Assembly: GCA_964581385.1 (NCBI GenBank)
Contig: CAZOOK010000014.1
Coordinates: 1-64,000 of the forward strand
Direction of reading: 5' to 3'
DNA length: 64,000 bases
Source of the DNA: CAZOOK01 sp964581385
Lineage (GTDB): Bacteria; Pseudomonadota; Gammaproteobacteria; Nevskiales; Nevskiaceae
Below are positions 1 through 9,519 of this stretch, one piece after another. Under the pieces are notes generated by a model, which was not told the origin of the DNA, did no database searches, and saw nothing but the letters and a program-made list of their open reading frames with translations. The first letter of the stretch is position 1. Every line of letters starts with the position of its first letter. The translations under genes were made by a program, and so were the position numbers.

Positions 1-2
1 GA

Positions 3-3000
3 GCGACGCTGTACGTATACCAGCAGGGGCAGAGTCGATCCAACAGTTTGGTGACATCTACGTTGACGACCAACTGGACGACGGTGCGCACACTGTTCCA
101 GGAGAACGGTGATAACGGCAATGAAGTCGCATATGTCAGCAACGTGATTGAGCCATCACTGCTGACTTTGAGCAGTCAGGATGAGACCACACGAAACGTA
201 TACGACGCGGCGGGGCGTGTGGCGTACGCGATTGATGCGATGGGTTATGTGACGGGCTATCAGTACGACCAGGACGGCCGGGTCACGCAGACGACGAAGT
301 ACGCGATGCAGGTCAATGTGAGCACCGCGGCGTCGATGTCGCAATCTGCGCTGCTGACAGCACTGAATAGCACTGGCTTTACAGATACATTCAATGGTAC
401 CTGGCCGGGGTCTTATCAGCTCACCGGAACGGGCATCACACAAGATACGGCTAACAACCGGCTGGTTCTGAGCTGTCCGACTAGCAACGGTAGCACCGGG
501 TATAGCGCACTGGTCAGCTCACGGCAGTACGCGATTACGGCGTCGACGCCTGAGGTGTTCCAGACGACCTTCACGCCGACGACGACCACGGGCGAGTTTT
601 ACGTGGGTGTGAACGGGGCCAGTGGCGTTGGGGCGATGCTGGCGCATTTCAAAAATGGTCAGCTGTACGCGTATACCGGCAGCGGCGACGGGACCCCATT
701 GGTGAATGGCAACTACACCGCAGGGGTCGCGTACGTGGTGGAAGTGGACGTTACCAGCACCGGTTCGACGCTCTACGTGTATTCGCAATTCCAGACGCGA
801 TCGACTGGCTGGAGCTATTCGAGCGCTTACAACTGGACGACCGCACGCACCTTCATGCAGGCCAATGGTAATTCGAATGCGGTGGCCTACGTCAGCAATC
901 TGATTGAAGCTCCGCTCCTGGTCCGCAGTAGCACGCAAGATGAAACGACACGCGACTTCTACGACGCCGGCGGGCGAATGATTGAAGAGGATTCGCCGCA
1001 GGTTGCGATCTTCTCCATTGGCACGACGGCGGGCGTGCCTTCAGGGGGCGGTACCGTTGCGACGGCACCCATCGTGACCAAGATCGTTTACGACGCCAAC
1101 GGCAATGTCACCGAGCGTATCGAAAATGCGACGGCTGCGGGCGGCACTCCCAGCCGCGTCACTAGTTATAGATATGATGCGCTGGGGCGTCAGATCCGCA
1201 CGATCAACGCCGACACCTATACTTCGGGCAGCACTACTTACGGTAGCGGGGTCGGCGTCTACAATGGAACTGCGGACTCCAATACTGCCAGTTACAACTA
1301 CGGCAGCAATCTGGATTTAACCAACAACACCAATCCGACGAGTCTTCTTTCAAGTACCCGCACCAACTTTGAAACGACCCAGTCGCTGAAATCCGACACG
1401 ATCTACGACGGCCAGGGCAATGCCATCGTCGGCCGCGATGCCGCCGGCAATTACAGTTATAAAATCTACGACGCGCTCGGGCGCGTGTCTTATGAAATCG
1501 ACGCGGATCGCCAAGTTACGCAATATGGTTACGACGCATTTGGTAACCAGACCGTCCTGACGCACTACTCGCTGAAGCTTAATACGACTGACAGCACGAC
1601 CGGCGTCGCCGGAACCCTGCCCAGCCTCGAATCGACGCTATCGGGATACCTGAACGGTGGCGCGACGCTCGGCTCGGCCACGGTCGTCAGTGCTGCGATG
1701 ACGGCGCAGGCCAAGGCCGCGGCTCTGGCCAAACTACTTGTCAGCGACACCAGCTCTCGTGCGATCAATACAATGTATGACCAGATCAACCGCAAGACGC
1801 AGGTCAAACAGCCCGCTGTCAACTATTTTTACACCAACGGCACCAATAACTACGGCGTTAGCGCAGTTGCGGTCAACCCTGAAACCGACTATCAGTACGA
1901 CGCGTTTGGTGATGTGATTCTGCAGAAGTCCCTGCAATATCGGACGAACGCAACCGACCCGAACACGGGAGCGTGGGTCACCAGCTACTTCGGATACGAC
2001 GCGGTCGGTCACCAGACCGACCAGATCGATCCCATGGGTTATTACACCCAGAATACCTATGATGCTTTCGGTCGTCTGATCCAGAACTACGAATACGCGG
2101 CGGCCACGTCAGCTCCGACGGTTCTAACCGCCGGTGATTGGAACTTCACGGCGCCGACGCCGATTTCGCCGAGCGCAAGCGGCCCTTCAACGAACAATCC
2201 CATAGGCTACGACCGCATCACGCAATACGGTTACGACGCGCTGGATCGCCAGATCAGTGTCACGCGCGTCAACACACAGTACAGCACGGCCAGCAATCCG
2301 ACCGGTGTCGTCGTTGGCAATACGACCACCACCAAGACCTATGACGCTGTCGGCAACGTCATCGCCACCACGGATGAGGAGGGCAATGTCACGCGCATGT
2401 ATTACGACGCGCTGGGGCGACTGACCGCCACCGCAACGCCAACACGTACAGTGCAGGCAGCGAACGCCACCGTCAGTCTTCGGTCGACAAATTTCTCATA
2501 TTCGCTGTCGACTAATGGTTCTGGACAAACTTCTCTCAACGCGAGCTGGAATTCATTATCCCGGTGGGGTACCGGAGATGTGCTTCTTACGATAAGCGTG
2601 AGCGGACCAGTCAATTACACATTCGATCTGACGGCTGCGCAGGGAGACTCGGGCGTATCCAACGTGACACCTATTGGCACCAACATTACTGTCACACGCA
2701 TTACGGTGCAGAAATGGCTCAATAGTACGTCCAGCTTCGTAACCCTTTACGACACAGGTACCGTCGGTTCGGGATTGCCCAGCAGTAATGGTTGGGGTAT
2801 GACGGAAATTGGCGACATTCCGTCAAACGCATCATCGGTTCAGCTTCAGTATACGAATTCGACTACTGGAGCAACTGGTACGCTTGCCTTTGCAGCCAAA
2901 GGTGGTGGTTTCTGGCAGGCTGCAGTTCCGAACTCGACGCAGATGCCCGCCGGCAGCTACAGTTTCCAAATTACCGCGAAGGACTCTGGCGGCAACGTCA

Positions 3001-6000
3001 TTAATCTGAATCAGCTTGGCGTCGGCCGCACAGGCGCACTCCAAGGCACAATGACAGTTAGCCGCCCCAACGGGCAGACCGTTAACTTCCAGTCCGTCAC
3101 CGACACGGCCAGCACCGTGACTCCGTTTACGACGATGGGTTACGACGCACTCGGCAATATGGTTTCCGAAAGCCATTGGGCTAATGGCGTGGGCTATGCC
3201 GGCACGACCGGCTGGTGGGGTGTCACGGCTGATGCCGCCAACGACCAGATTACTTATCAGCGCTTTGACATCCTTGGTCACGTTCTGGAAACGGTCGACG
3301 CGAACGGAAACTCCGAATTCAAATCATATGACGCATTCGGACATGTCGACCGCGTCTGGAGTATGCAAACTGATAATTCGGTTCAGATTATTATCAATAA
3401 TGGCAGTTTCGGGTCATACAGAACGCAGAAGATAACTACCTACGCTTATGACGCAGTTGGTCAGCAGACAGCAACCACATACGTTCGTCGTAACCCAGGC
3501 GATGCAGCAAGTACATATACGCTTGATCGTTTTACTTCCACCTATAACGCTTTTGGCGAAGCAATTCTCAGCTATGTCAACGGTCTACAATATCAATACG
3601 CCAACTATGATTCCAACGGCCGTGTCTGGCAGGGTAGCGATAAAAACGGAATATCGAATCTGTATGGATATGATTTGCTCGGCAATCAAACGGTACAGGT
3701 CGTTGAACCCAGCGCGATACCCGTATCCTCTCTTCCGACAACCAATCCGCTTGCGGTAACCGGTCGACTCACGGAATCTGTTCGTGACAAACTGGGGCGG
3801 GTTGTTGAGCAGCTGCAGCCCAAGTTTACGACTGATTCCATCATCACCGGAAGCAGCGTCAGCACGACTGCCGCTGCCTATGGTGGCTATGGGGTGGTAG
3901 AGGGAGTTAACGCAACGGGAATACTCCAGTTCAAGCTCGATCAAGGGAATAGTTTTTTGCCGCCGACGTTTTACTTCAGGTCTGTTGGGGGCACCACATT
4001 CAATCAGTTTTCTCCCACGCACACTCCGGGCACCAATATCTGGACGTATGCTACGCCCGCTACCGGCCAATACGAATATAATGTGGTCCTGACCGACGGG
4101 CAGACGTTTGTCACCTATACTTACTATGGCACCTTCACGGTCGCGTCCACCAATGGCCCAGTCACTTACGGAACGACATCCACTGCCATCCAGGCGCTGA
4201 CACAGCAGGTCATCACGCCGACGGTTTATCAGACCTTTGATCGTTGGGGTAATGCACTCACCGTCACCGATCCACGCTCCGCAAGTCAGGGGACGCGATA
4301 CTCATACAACGATCGCAATCAGGTTATTAGTAAGGGTCCTCTGGAAAGCTATTACGCTTATGATTCGATCAATACCTCACAGTTGGTCAATCCGAGCTAT
4401 AGCTACTACGACGATCGTGGCGAACAGATCGCGTCGAAGGATGCGTATAGCAATGTCAGCAAGCGTGTCTATGACGCCGATGGAGAGCTAATTCAGGAAA
4501 TCGATGCGCTGAATCAGCCGAAGTTACATGTTTACGATGCGCTGGGGCAGGAGATACAAACTGAAGATGCCAGCGGCAATGCCACGATCAATGGCTATGA
4601 TCGTCTGAATCACCTCACGATCAGCTATTCGCAAAGCTATTTGTGGTTCCAAAATCTGCAGAATTATTCGTATCGGTATGATGAGTCCGGCAATCAGACG
4701 CTGGCGAGCGACGGGCAGTTTACGTATCTAGGGAGAGCCGAAGCCACGCGCTACCGCTACGATACGCGCGGCAATATCCTTATGGAGTTGAGCCCGCTAT
4801 CCATGGTATCTGTCAATGGCGGACAGGATCTCACCAGTCAATTCCGGAAATATTACTCATATGACGCTCAAGGCAATAGGACGACACAGAACAATAATGA
4901 TGGCCACTATGAGGGCTGGGGTTACGATCTATATGGCAGAGTGCTCACGCACTTCGATTTCAGTGGGACGTCATACACTTATCACTACACTGCGTATGGC
5001 CAACTTTCGACCCTGACAAGCGGTGCGCATCCTCAATACGGAACAGCAACGGCGTACAGCCAGAATCTGGGCTATACCTACTATGACAACGGTTTATTGC
5101 GCGTCATAACGGATTACGGGAACGATACCGATACCTATTACGAATACGATGCAGCCGGTAACAAGCTGCACGAGGAATTCACATACTTCCAGTATAACGG
5201 CAGCACGTTCAGCTCAATCGGGACCGTCCAGCAGAACGATTGGGAAACATATGACACCCAGGGATTGCAGACCTCCGTCCGCGATAACCAGAGCTACATC
5301 CGCTATACCTACGACGCCAACGGTAATCGTCGTGAGGTCAAATCCTGGTTTGAGCTGACGCCGTTCGGTTCTGTAACAAGTCCGGATGGGCTCTATGCCT
5401 ACGACGCCAATAACCGGATGACGATTGAGTACGGACAGTTTGTCAATGGCGGAATTTTTGCGACCACCTCGCAAGGCGCTGCCATCTCATACGACGCCGT
5501 CGGCAATCGAACGCTTCAGATGAAGTATGAAATTGTATCTGGCAGCAATAGCGCATGGATTACACGGTCGTACTTATATGATCCGACGGCACGCCTGCTG
5601 AGCTCGACCTACCACAATGGGGGCCAGATCGCGTTTCCGGTTATCGGTGCTCAGGATACGTCCAGAACCTATGACAATGCCGGTCGGGTAATCGACTATG
5701 CAACCTATGATGGGACCGTCCCGCTCGTTAGCTTCGGCAGCGTAGGCGGAGTCACTACTTGGGCTAGTGCAAGTCACAAGCTTTCCGATCAGACAACAGC
5801 CTATAACTTAAACGGCTGGACGCTTGAGCAGAGGACTTATGATGGCAATGGAGCCCTGCAGTATGCGATCGCATACGCGCCTAACGACGGCGGCGGCAAG
5901 TGGATTACTGGCGATCCCACACCCGGACCTAACACGAACGGCTGGTACGATGGTGTCGGTAACGTAAGCCGGTATGAATATCACCAGGGTTCGTCGTATA

Positions 6001-8060
6001 ACTCCTATACCTACTACTATTCTCTTTACGATAGCTACCAGGTATCCGAAATTGATGCCACCAGCTCGGACGGAGGCTCGGGTAGCACAAAGGAAAGCTA
6101 CGATGGCAACGGAATCCTGTATTTGACGTCCGATACCTGGAACCCGACGCTGAAGATGCGTTACTTCCTCAGTAATGCACAAGGCCAGACACTGGAGCGT
6201 TCCGACACGGATAACAACAATAACGTTACGAGTACGTATTATTTCTATGCGAACGGAAAACAGATTGCCAGTGCCGGTGGCGGCGCCGCGCCGTCCGTTG
6301 AAGATTATTACTACACTCCAATATCAAGCGAATACCCGCAGACATCGCCGTCGCAGTATGTTGTACAAAGCTCGGACTTGACTGCAGGACTGGAGGGCAT
6401 TGCGAGCCAGGCTTATGGCGATGCGAGCCTTTGGTACCTCATCGCGGATGCGAATGGCGTGAGCGACGGCGAGCTCAAGGCAGGCATGCTGCTGACGATT
6501 CCGAACAAGGTTACCAATCTCCATAACAACGCCAGCACCTTTAAGCCATATAACGCCAGTGAAATCGTTGGAAACACAACCCCGACGATTAAGCCGCCAC
6601 CGCCTTCGAGCAATCATAGTGGAGGCATAGGTGCGATTATCGCGGAGGTTGTTGTAATTGTTGTCACTGCGATCGTTACCTATTTCACGGCAGGTGCCAC
6701 ATCAGATCTTCTTGTAGAAGAATTTAGCTACTTCGGTGAGAGCATGGCGGCGGAAGCGGCTATAGGTGCTGCTGCCACGGTCGCGGGCGCTGCCGTGGGG
6801 GCTGCGATTGGAAGTGTCGCCGGCCAGCTTACGGGCATGGCGCTTGGCGTACAGAAGGATTTTTCGTGGTCTCGAGTCGGCACGGCCGCCATTGACGGCG
6901 CGGTGACTGCCGGCTTCGGTGGTGGTTCGACAGGCAACATCTTTGAAGATGTGGGCCTCGCAGTGGCGAAAAGTGCTCTGACGCAAGGCGTCAACATGGC
7001 TATTGGGCAGCAGAAGAGCTTTTCCTGGGCAGGTGTGGCGTCATCGGCAGTGTCAGCCGGTTTGCAGTTTGCGGAGACCGGCGGTTCAGCGACCGCTCAA
7101 CCAGGATTCGCATTACAAACCGCGAATGGCTTTGTCGCTGGCAGCATAAACATGGCGCTGTCAAATCACGGCCACATTGAATTTGCCTCTGTTGCCGCCG
7201 ACGCTTTTGCCAATGCGCTGGGGAACGCCATTGTTGGCCAGATACAGTTCAATGGAGCAGTGAAGAATCTGAGTTCTGGGGCGAAGGAGGCCTACGACAA
7301 TCGCGTCGCGATGGGCGACTCCCCATCTGATGCGCTGCGCTATGCGCAGGAGTTCCAGAGCGTCGAGGCGCCGATTTCAGGACCGACACTTTCGGATGCG
7401 CCGAGTGTGGCGCCGCCAACGGCGGATGATTTGGCGCTGCCGGATGATGCGCTGCCGTCGACACCGGACCTTAATATTGCGCAGGGACCCACATCCTCGG
7501 ACCTTATCGAGCGTCAAAAGGAATTGGACGCTTGGGCGCAGATGCGTTCTGTGCAGGATAGTGGGGGGGATTTTGTTTCAAAGGGCGCTGTAAAGCAGGA
7601 TTTTTCTATTCTATCTGACCCAACAAACGCTAAGGCATTTGTCGATAATCAATATGAACCGATACTGACGGATCTGGTAAATAATTTTAAAGAGAGGTTT
7701 TCGCTTACCGTCGAGGTTACTGGTGCCTATGGAATGGGAGGAAGGGCTACCGATAAATATTCGCCGAGTGAAGGGCTGTCAACAGAGCTTGGTCTTGCAG
7801 AAGGAAATGGAGTCGACGCAGCAGCGACTGCTAATTTTGACATAATAAAAGGCGGGCCTATTACGGAAAACGCTCCAGTATTCAGTAAGTTTTCTGTCAT
7901 GGGCGGCGAAGGAGTCGGAGGTGGAATCAGCCTTACATTTTTGGACGGAAATTTGTACACGGTAACGTTATCTGCAGGATTGGTTGAAGGAGCCTCAATC
8001 ACAAATACGCTTGGACATAGTTTTCCAATAAATGGATTTAGTAAAAAATCAGGTGAATAA
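3..8060 (+). CDS. RHS/YD-repeat polymorphic toxin-like protein, 5' end outside window
   Basis: Very large cell-surface or secreted RHS protein, partial. The reading frame is open from base 3, and residues encoded before the TTG at 48 (ending ATLYVYQQGQ) match an internal module near 766-800 (STLYVYSQFQ), so the gene continues upstream and the TTG is not a start. Dozens of YD motifs (YDAAGRV, YDALGR, YDANGN types) form the shell-like RHS body. Non-YD modules interrupt it at about 366-960 (lectin-like, second copy of the module cut by the window edge), 2455-3110 and 3880-4150. After the YD region come a LysM-like segment (6352-6510), a proline linker (about 6590-6610), one hydrophobic segment (6625-6690) and a Gly/Ala-rich pretoxin stretch. 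The last ~480 bases are visibly more AT-rich and encode a Gly-rich domain I do not recognise, probably the variable toxic tip. The architecture is seen; effector function is inferred from the RHS family. Confidence 0.9.
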   Translation, partial: ATLYVYQQGQSRSNSLVTSTLTTNWTTVRTLFQENGDNGNEVAYVSNVIEPSLLTLSSQDETTRNVYDAAGRVAYAIDAMGYVTGYQYDQDGRVTQTTKYAMQVNVSTAASMSQSALLTALNSTGFTDTFNGTWPGSYQLTGTGITQDTANNRLVLSCPTSNGSTGYSALVSSRQYAITASTPEVFQTTFTPTTTTGEFYVGVNGASGVGAMLAHFKNGQLYAYTGSGDGTPLVNGNYTAGVAYVVEVDVTSTGSTLYVYSQFQTRSTGWSYSSAYNWTTARTFMQANGNSNAVAYVSNLIEAPLLVRSSTQDETTRDFYDAGGRMIEEDSPQVAIFSIGTTAGVPSGGGTVATAPIVTKIVYDANGNVTERIENATAAGGTPSRVTSYRYDALGRQIRTINADTYTSGSTTYGSGVGVYNGTADSNTASYNYGSNLDLTNNTNPTSLLSSTRTNFETTQSLKSDTIYDGQGNAIVGRDAAGNYSYKIYDALGRVSYEIDADRQVTQYGYDAFGNQTVLTHYSLKLNTTDSTTGVAGTLPSLESTLSGYLNGGATLGSATVVSAAMTAQAKAAALAKLLVSDTSSRAINTMYDQINRKTQVKQPAVNYFYTNGTNNYGVSAVAVNPETDYQYDAFGDVILQKSLQYRTNATDPNTGAWVTSYFGYDAVGHQTDQIDPMGYYTQNTYDAFGRLIQNYEYAAATSAPTVLTAGDWNFTAPTPISPSASGPSTNNPIGYDRITQYGYDALDRQISVTRVNTQYSTASNPTGVVVGNTTTTKTYDAVGNVIATTDEEGNVTRMYYDALGRLTATATPTRTVQAANATVSLRSTNFSYSLSTNGSGQTSLNASWNSLSRWGTGDVLLTISVSGPVNYTFDLTAAQGDSGVSNVTPIGTNITVTRITVQKWLNSTSSFVTLYDTGTVGSGLPSSNGWGMTEIGDIPSNASSVQLQYTNSTTGATGTLAFAAKGGGFWQAAVPNSTQMPAGSYSFQITAKDSGGNVINLNQLGVGRTGALQGTMTVSRPNGQTVNFQSVTDTASTVTPFTTMGYDALGNMVSESHWANGVGYAGTTGWWGVTADAANDQITYQRFDILGHVLETVDANGNSEFKSYDAFGHVDRVWSMQTDNSVQIIINNGSFGSYRTQKITTYAYDAVGQQTATTYVRRNPGDAASTYTLDRFTSTYNAFGEAILSYVNGLQYQYANYDSNGRVWQGSDKNGISNLYGYDLLGNQTVQVVEPSAIPVSSLPTTNPLAVTGRLTESVRDKLGRVVEQLQPKFTTDSIITGSSVSTTAAAYGGYGVVEGVNATGILQFKLDQGNSFLPPTFYFRSVGGTTFNQFSPTHTPGTNIWTYATPATGQYEYNVVLTDGQTFVTYTYYGTFTVASTNGPVTYGTTSTAIQALTQQVITPTVYQTFDRWGNALTVTDPRSASQGTRYSYNDRNQVISKGPLESYYAYDSINTSQLVNPSYSYYDDRGEQIASKDAYSNVSKRVYDADGELIQEIDALNQPKLHVYDALGQEIQTEDASGNATINGYDRLNHLTISYSQSYLWFQNLQNYSYRYDESGNQTLASDGQFTYLGRAEATRYRYDTRGNILMELSPLSMVSVNGGQDLTSQFRKYYSYDAQGNRTTQNNNDGHYEGWGYDLYGRVLTHFDFSGTSYTYHYTAYGQLSTLTSGAHPQYGTATAYSQNLGYTYYDNGLLRVITDYGNDTDTYYEYDAAGNKLHEEFTYFQYNGSTFSSIGTVQQNDWETYDTQGLQTSVRDNQSYIRYTYDANGNRREVKSWFELTPFGSVTSPDGLYAYDANNRMTIEYGQFVNGGIFATTSQGAAISYDAVGNRTLQMKYEIVSGSNSAWITRSYLYDPTARLLSSTYHNGGQIAFPVIGAQDTSRTYDNAGRVIDYATYDGTVPLVSFGSVGGVTTWASASHKLSDQTTAYNLNGWTLEQRTYDGNGALQYAIAYAPNDGGGKWITGDPTPGPNTNGWYDGVGNVSRYEYHQGSSYNSYTYYYSLYDSYQVSEIDATSSDGGSGSTKESYDGNGILYLTSDTWNPTLKMRYFLSNAQGQTLERSDTDNNNNVTSTYYFYANGKQIASAGGGAAPSVEDYYYTPISSEYPQTSPSQYVVQSSDLTAGLEGIASQAYGDASLWYLIADANGVSDGELKAGMLLTIPNKVTNLHNNASTFKPYNASEIVGNTTPTIKPPPPSSNHSGGIGAIIAEVVVIVVTAIVTYFTAGATSDLLVEEFSYFGESMAAEAAIGAAATVAGAAVGAAIGSVAGQLTGMALGVQKDFSWSRVGTAAIDGAVTAGFGGGSTGNIFEDVGLAVAKSALTQGVNMAIGQQKSFSWAGVASSAVSAGLQFAETGGSATAQPGFALQTANGFVAGSINMALSNHGHIEFASVAADAFANALGNAIVGQIQFNGAVKNLSSGAKEAYDNRVAMGDSPSDALRYAQEFQSVEAPISGPTLSDAPSVAPPTADDLALPDDALPSTPDLNIAQGPTSSDLIERQKELDAWAQMRSVQDSGGDFVSKGAVKQDFSILSDPTNAKAFVDNQYEPILTDLVNNFKERFSLTVEVTGAYGMGGRATDKYSPSEGLSTELGLAEGNGVDAAATANFDIIKGGPITENAPVFSKFSVMGGEGVGGGISLTFLDGNLYTVTLSAGLVEGASITNTLGHSFPINGFSKKSGE

Positions 8061-8087
8061 TTAGAAAAAAAGATGAAATGAGAATTT

Positions 8088-8420
8088 ATGGCATATATTG
8101 TAAACATAATTATTATGTTGGACTTCTTTTTAATATTTATATTAGTGTTATTTTACTTTCACTACATAAATAAAATGTTTGGTATTTTGGAGATAACATA
8201 TCCAGAAATATGGAAACGTCTTGGAGAGCCGCGTTTTTTTTCGAGCTCGTTGAGAACGTCGCAGAACGTTGTTCTCTTTTTATTAAAAAGAGACTATATG
8301 TTCTTGGACAATTATGAACTGGTGAGTGCGGCTCGCAAGGCAAGAATACTGCTACTTTATTCTGGAGTTTCGATGCTGCTGCTGTGGGGTTTCTCGGCGT
8401 TCGCAGCGGTAATGTCGTAA
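8088..8420 (+). CDS. Small two-helix UspB-like membrane protein, candidate immunity protein
   Basis: A 110-residue protein with an N-terminal hydrophobic helix (about residues 4-25), a short cytosolic stretch and a second helix near the C-terminus (about 88-108). The middle pattern, ITYPEIWKRLGEPRFF, then a leucine-rich segment, RDYMFL, and a basic helix before the last membrane segment, resembles the layout of universal stress protein B. It starts 27 bases after the RHS stop and is markedly AT-rich like the RHS tip, so the two probably arrived together. Position directly behind a polymorphic toxin is where immunity genes sit, and a membrane immunity protein would fit a membrane-acting tip. 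That role is inference; a UspB-type stress protein is the alternative. An in-frame ATG at 8118 is a possible later start. Confidence 0.7.
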   Translation: MAYIVNIIIMLDFFLIFILVLFYFHYINKMFGILEITYPEIWKRLGEPRFFSSSLRTSQNVVLFLLKRDYMFLDNYELVSAARKARILLLYSGVSMLLLWGFSAFAAVMS

Positions 8421-8434
8421 GCTTCCCGTCAGGC

Positions 8435-8462
8435 GGAAAAACGAAAAAGGAAAAACGAAAAA
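8435..8462. repeat. Two tandem copies of a 14-bp A-rich unit
   Basis: GGAAAAACGAAAAA occurs twice in direct succession (8435-8448 and 8449-8462), running straight into the GGGGACAGATTTATTT repeat that borders the transposase region. It marks the junction between the RHS-associated segment and the RAYT element. Confidence 0.8.
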
Positions 8463-8855
8463 GGGGACAGATTTATTTAAATCCCATCCTCTGCTGCAAT
8501 TTCGCGGCTGCTGCATAGAGAACATAAGAAGGGAAAATGCCACGCATCGGCCGGATGGTCTTGGCAGATTATCCACATCATGTTGTTCAACGGGGGCACA
8601 ACCGCCAAGTAGTGTTTGCGGCGGTGGCGGACTTTGAGCGCTATCTCAATGATCTTGAGAAAAAGGGGACAGATTTATTTTAACCCCGATCTTTGCTAGA
8701 GTTTTCGGGGTGCGAAGAGAACACAAAAGGGAAAATGCCACGCATCGGCCGTATTGTCCTCGCAGATTATCCGCATCAAGTCGTTCAGCGGGGCCACAAC
8801 CGCCAAGTAGTGTTTGCGGCGGTGGCGGACTTTGAGCGCTATCTCAATGATCTTG
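8458..8855. repeat. Tandem duplication of the RAYT 5' region
   Basis: Two roughly 200-bp units lie head to tail. Each starts with the same 21-base sequence (8458-8478 and 8660-8680; core GGGGACAGATTTATTT) and continues into a RAYT start (ATG at 8537 and 8735). A 61-bp stretch is identical in both copies (8597-8657 and 8795-8855), while the upstream part of each unit has diverged clearly. The mix of identical and diverged blocks suggests recombination between related RAYT copies or partial gene conversion, not one recent slippage event. Confidence 0.85.
8537..8683 (+). pseudogene. Truncated N-terminal fragment of a RAYT transposase
   Basis: An ATG behind AAGGGAAA opens a 48-codon frame that starts MPRIGRMVLADYP and matches the first 40 residues of the intact transposase downstream. 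After ...YLNDL the frame runs into the 21-base flanking repeat and stops at 8681-8683, so the HUH motif and catalytic Tyr are missing. It is a remnant created by the tandem duplication and cannot be a working transposase. A translated short peptide is possible because start and ribosome binding site are intact. Confidence 0.85.
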
Positions 8856-9439
8856 CGGAGCTTAAGCAAGCGTTTGGGATCAAGGTGTATGCGTACTGCT
8901 TGATGCCCAATCACGTTCACCTCCTGGTGGGACCGCGTGATACAGCCTCGGCACTCGGTTTATTCATGAAGGCTTTGGCTGGCAGAGCGACGCGGTACCG
9001 TAACAAGATTGAGGGACGTTCGGGTACGCTGTGGGAAAGTCGTTATAAGTCCAGTCTGGTACAGAAAGAGACGTATTTGCTGGCGTGCTGCCGATATATT
9101 GAACTCAACCCAGTGCGGGCACGGATGGTGAGCGCATGCGAAGACTATCCGTGGTCGAGTGCGCGGGAACGACTTGGCTTGGCGGAGGCTGGTCTTCTGG
9201 ACTGGGCGCCTTCGTATCGGGTACTAGGGGACATAGAGATGGAGCGCCGGCGGCGTTGGAGGGAGTTTCTCCGTGAGTCGATTCCCGACGGCGAGTGGAC
9301 GCTGATCCGCGACGCACTGCAGCGAGGGCAGCTGACCGGCACGGCCCGGTTCGTCGATGAGATCGAGCGCATTGCGGGGCAGCGAATCGAGCTTCGGTCG
9401 CGAGGGAGACCGCGAAAGCCGCAAGATGCGGGGACGTAA
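8735..9439 (+). CDS. REP-associated tyrosine transposase (RAYT, Y1/HUH family)
   Basis: A 234-residue single-strand DNA nuclease of the TnpA_REP/Transposase_17 family, related to IS200/IS605 transposases and thought to mobilise REP/BIME repeats. Seen: N-terminal MPRIGR and VQRGHNRQ typical of the family, the metal-binding HUH motif (MPNHVHLL, His60 and His62) and the RYIELNPVRA motif carrying the likely nucleophile Tyr121. The start was set at ATG 8735 behind AAAAGGGAAA because the family begins MPRIGR; an upstream in-frame TTG at 8693 gives an extension without support. Imperfect inverted repeats flank it (8660-8680 and 9449-9467). No REP array was recognised beside it in this window. Confidence 0.93.
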   Translation: MPRIGRIVLADYPHQVVQRGHNRQVVFAAVADFERYLNDLAELKQAFGIKVYAYCLMPNHVHLLVGPRDTASALGLFMKALAGRATRYRNKIEGRSGTLWESRYKSSLVQKETYLLACCRYIELNPVRARMVSACEDYPWSSARERLGLAEAGLLDWAPSYRVLGDIEMERRRRWREFLRESIPDGEWTLIRDALQRGQLTGTARFVDEIERIAGQRIELRSRGRPRKPQDAGT

Positions 9440-9448
9440 CTGGACATA

Positions 9449-9467
9449 AAATAAATACGTCTCTTTT
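9449..9467. repeat. Right imperfect inverted repeat of the RAYT element
   Basis: AAATAAATACGTCTCTTTT is an imperfect reverse complement of the left flank AAAAGGGGACAGATTTATTT at 8661-8680: the AAATAAAT and TCTTTT/CCTTTT ends pair, the middle diverges. It sits ten bases after the transposase stop and probably marks the right end of the element. Confidence 0.55.
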
Positions 9468-9519
9468 GCTTTTCTTCCCGTCCCAATCTTCTTCGTTCGT
9501 ATCGGAATCGAGAGTAACA

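Noticed and set aside
48..50. TTG start codon for the RHS gene
   Set aside because: The frame is open to base 3 and the residues upstream match an internal module, so the gene begins outside the window.
8352..8576. Minus-strand frame across the RHS/RAYT junction
   Set aside because: It crosses the end of the UspB-like gene, the A-rich repeat and the RAYT fragment; composition is not protein-like.
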